6,196 bases of DNA from Deferribacteraceae bacterium UBA1873 (GTDB taxonomy: Bacteria; Chrysiogenota; Deferribacteres; Deferribacterales; Flexistipitaceae): NCBI GenBank assembly GCA_002338145.1, contig DDHP01000078.1:1-6196 (forward strand). Reading direction: 5' to 3'. Positions 5,690 to 6,196 of this stretch are shown here, piece by piece. How positions within the stretch are numbered: position 1 is the stretch's first letter; the number at the start of each line of letters is the position of its first letter. The translations under genes were made by a program, and so were the position numbers. Under the pieces are notes generated by a model. It searched no databases. It worked only from the letters and a program-made list of their open reading frames with translations, and was not told where the DNA came from.

Positions 5690-5764
5690 ACGCATGATAT
5701 TGTTTTGATGGGCGGGTATGCTAAAAAGATTGTCAATATGAAGGATGGACGTATTGTATCTTAG
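5687..5764 (+). pseudogene. C-terminal remnant of an ABC-transporter ATPase
   Basis: In the same frame as the last part of the FtrD-like relic, the sequence reads ITHDIVLMGGYAKKIVNM followed by KDGRIVS and TAG. ITHD matches the H-loop (switch) of MacB/LolD-type ATPases, and YAKKIV-MKDGRIV matches the strand and turn at the end of the nucleotide-binding domain. Walker A, the signature motif and Walker B are all absent, and there is no start of its own. It is joined directly to the FtrD-like fragment near 5681-5692, so one deletion end lies there. Its last codons overlap the start of the sensor kinase gene and supply its ribosome binding site. Confidence 0.7.
5741..5745 (+). promoter_or_regulatory. 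Ribosome binding site of the sensor kinase inside the ATPase remnant
   Basis: AAGGA (5741-5745), which encodes part of the Lys-Asp-Gly of the ATPase tail, lies eight bases before a TTG at 5754. The in-frame ATG at 5745 lies too close to this site to use it and has no other good site upstream. This favours TTG as the start and implies translational coupling to the ATPase gene in the ancestral operon. Confidence 0.55.
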
Positions 5765-6196
5765 GAAATATTATATACCGGGCGGTAAAATCTCGTTAAT
5801 AACCTCAATTATCGCTATTGGAATTATTGTGTATTTGCATATTAATACTCCACCGGGATTTCACATAATACATATTATACACTACTATATGTTGTATCTG
5901 GTGGTTATTTATACTGCAATGAAATTCGGATTTTTGGGAGGTCTGCTCTCAGCTTGTATTATTACCGTTTTTTATGCCCCCGGGGTTTATCTTAATCTTT
6001 TTGATTTGCAGCATTATCAGGTTAGAAGTTTTGTCGAGATACTTATGATGTATACGTTGGGGTTATTTGCCGGTTTGTATTCCCAAAGGATCTATTTGCA
6101 GAACAGCAAGCTTAAGCAGACTTATGAGCAGCTGGAAAAAAGTATTGAAGAAAAGATAAAAATGGAAAAAGAAGTCGCCAAATCGGAAAAATTAAG
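5754..6196 (+). CDS. Sensor histidine kinase, N-terminal membrane domain (truncated by window end)
   Basis: The frame stays open to the window end; 147 residues are visible from the TTG start (150 from the alternative ATG at 5745). Four hydrophobic segments are seen: ~14-30 (SLITSIIAIGIIVYL), ~38-56, ~58-80 (including FGFLGGLLSACIITVFY) and ~93-110. A charged helical linker (~115-147: SKLKQTYEQLEKSIEEK and KEVAKSEKL) then follows. KSEKL is the usual lead-in to the dimerisation/phosphoacceptor helix of NtrB/ZraS-type kinases, but the phosphorylated His and the ATPase domain lie beyond the window. The His- and Tyr-rich second segment (HIIHIIHYYMLYL) and FGxxGG motif resemble four-TM sensor domains of unknown ligand in many anaerobes. 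It overlaps the ATPase remnant by 11 bases, so it was probably the next gene of that operon. A sigma-54-activating response regulator may follow. Confidence 0.78.
   Translation, partial: MYLRKYYIPGGKISLITSIIAIGIIVYLHINTPPGFHIIHIIHYYMLYLVVIYTAMKFGFLGGLLSACIITVFYAPGVYLNLFDLQHYQVRSFVEILMMYTLGLFAGLYSQRIYLQNSKLKQTYEQLEKSIEEKIKMEKEVAKSEKL

Overview
The window is AT-rich DNA with bacterial-style Shine-Dalgarno sites, signal peptides and intrinsic terminators. The proteins (an M20C dipeptidase, a HemN/HemW-type radical SAM protein, an FG-GAP propeller protein, and relics of an FtrD-like/ABC iron-uptake type operon beside a sensor kinase) suggest a Gram-negative anaerobe or microaerophile, possibly Deferribacterota or a delta/epsilon-proteobacterial relative. 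That placement is inference from protein style only.

Left part (1-2207). The last 57 codons of an unidentified + strand gene run into a strong hairpin terminator. The U-tract of this terminator overlaps the stop codon of a convergent, complete PepD-type dipeptidase gene (- strand). A 270-bp divergent intergenic region with promoter-like sites on both strands separates pepD from a small + strand gene for a 97-residue protein I do not recognise. That gene ends in a second hairpin, at a tail-to-tail junction with the next - strand gene.

Middle part (2202-5269). Two - strand genes are spaced far enough apart to have separate promoters. One encodes an exported 532-residue FG-GAP/VCBS-like beta-propeller protein; its promoter has a perfect TTGACA, a 19-nt spacer and a 16-bp palindrome, which resembles MerR-type promoter geometry. 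The other encodes a radical SAM protein of the HemN/HemW class. It has a well-formed TTGAAT-17-TATAGT promoter and two possible starts; the ribosome binding site favours the inner one.

Right part (5341-6196) is the most interesting. Two near-identical 16-bp palindromes (consensus TGTAGAATATTCTACA) lie 22 bp apart, upstream of a sigma-54-like GG-N10-GC promoter. The promoter leads into a wrecked operon: a lipoprotein start and the N-terminal part of an FtrD-like (formerly DUF2318) protein, broken by three small frameshifts and then fused to the last ~26 codons of an ABC-transporter ATPase. The middle of the ancestral operon (rest of the FtrD-like gene, presumably permeases, and most of the ATPase) appears deleted. 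The surviving ATPase tail still carries the ribosome binding site of the next gene, a four-TM sensor histidine kinase cut off by the window end. The likely history is that an internal deletion removed a metal (probably iron) uptake operon but kept its enhancer-type promoter, which now leads almost directly into the kinase gene.
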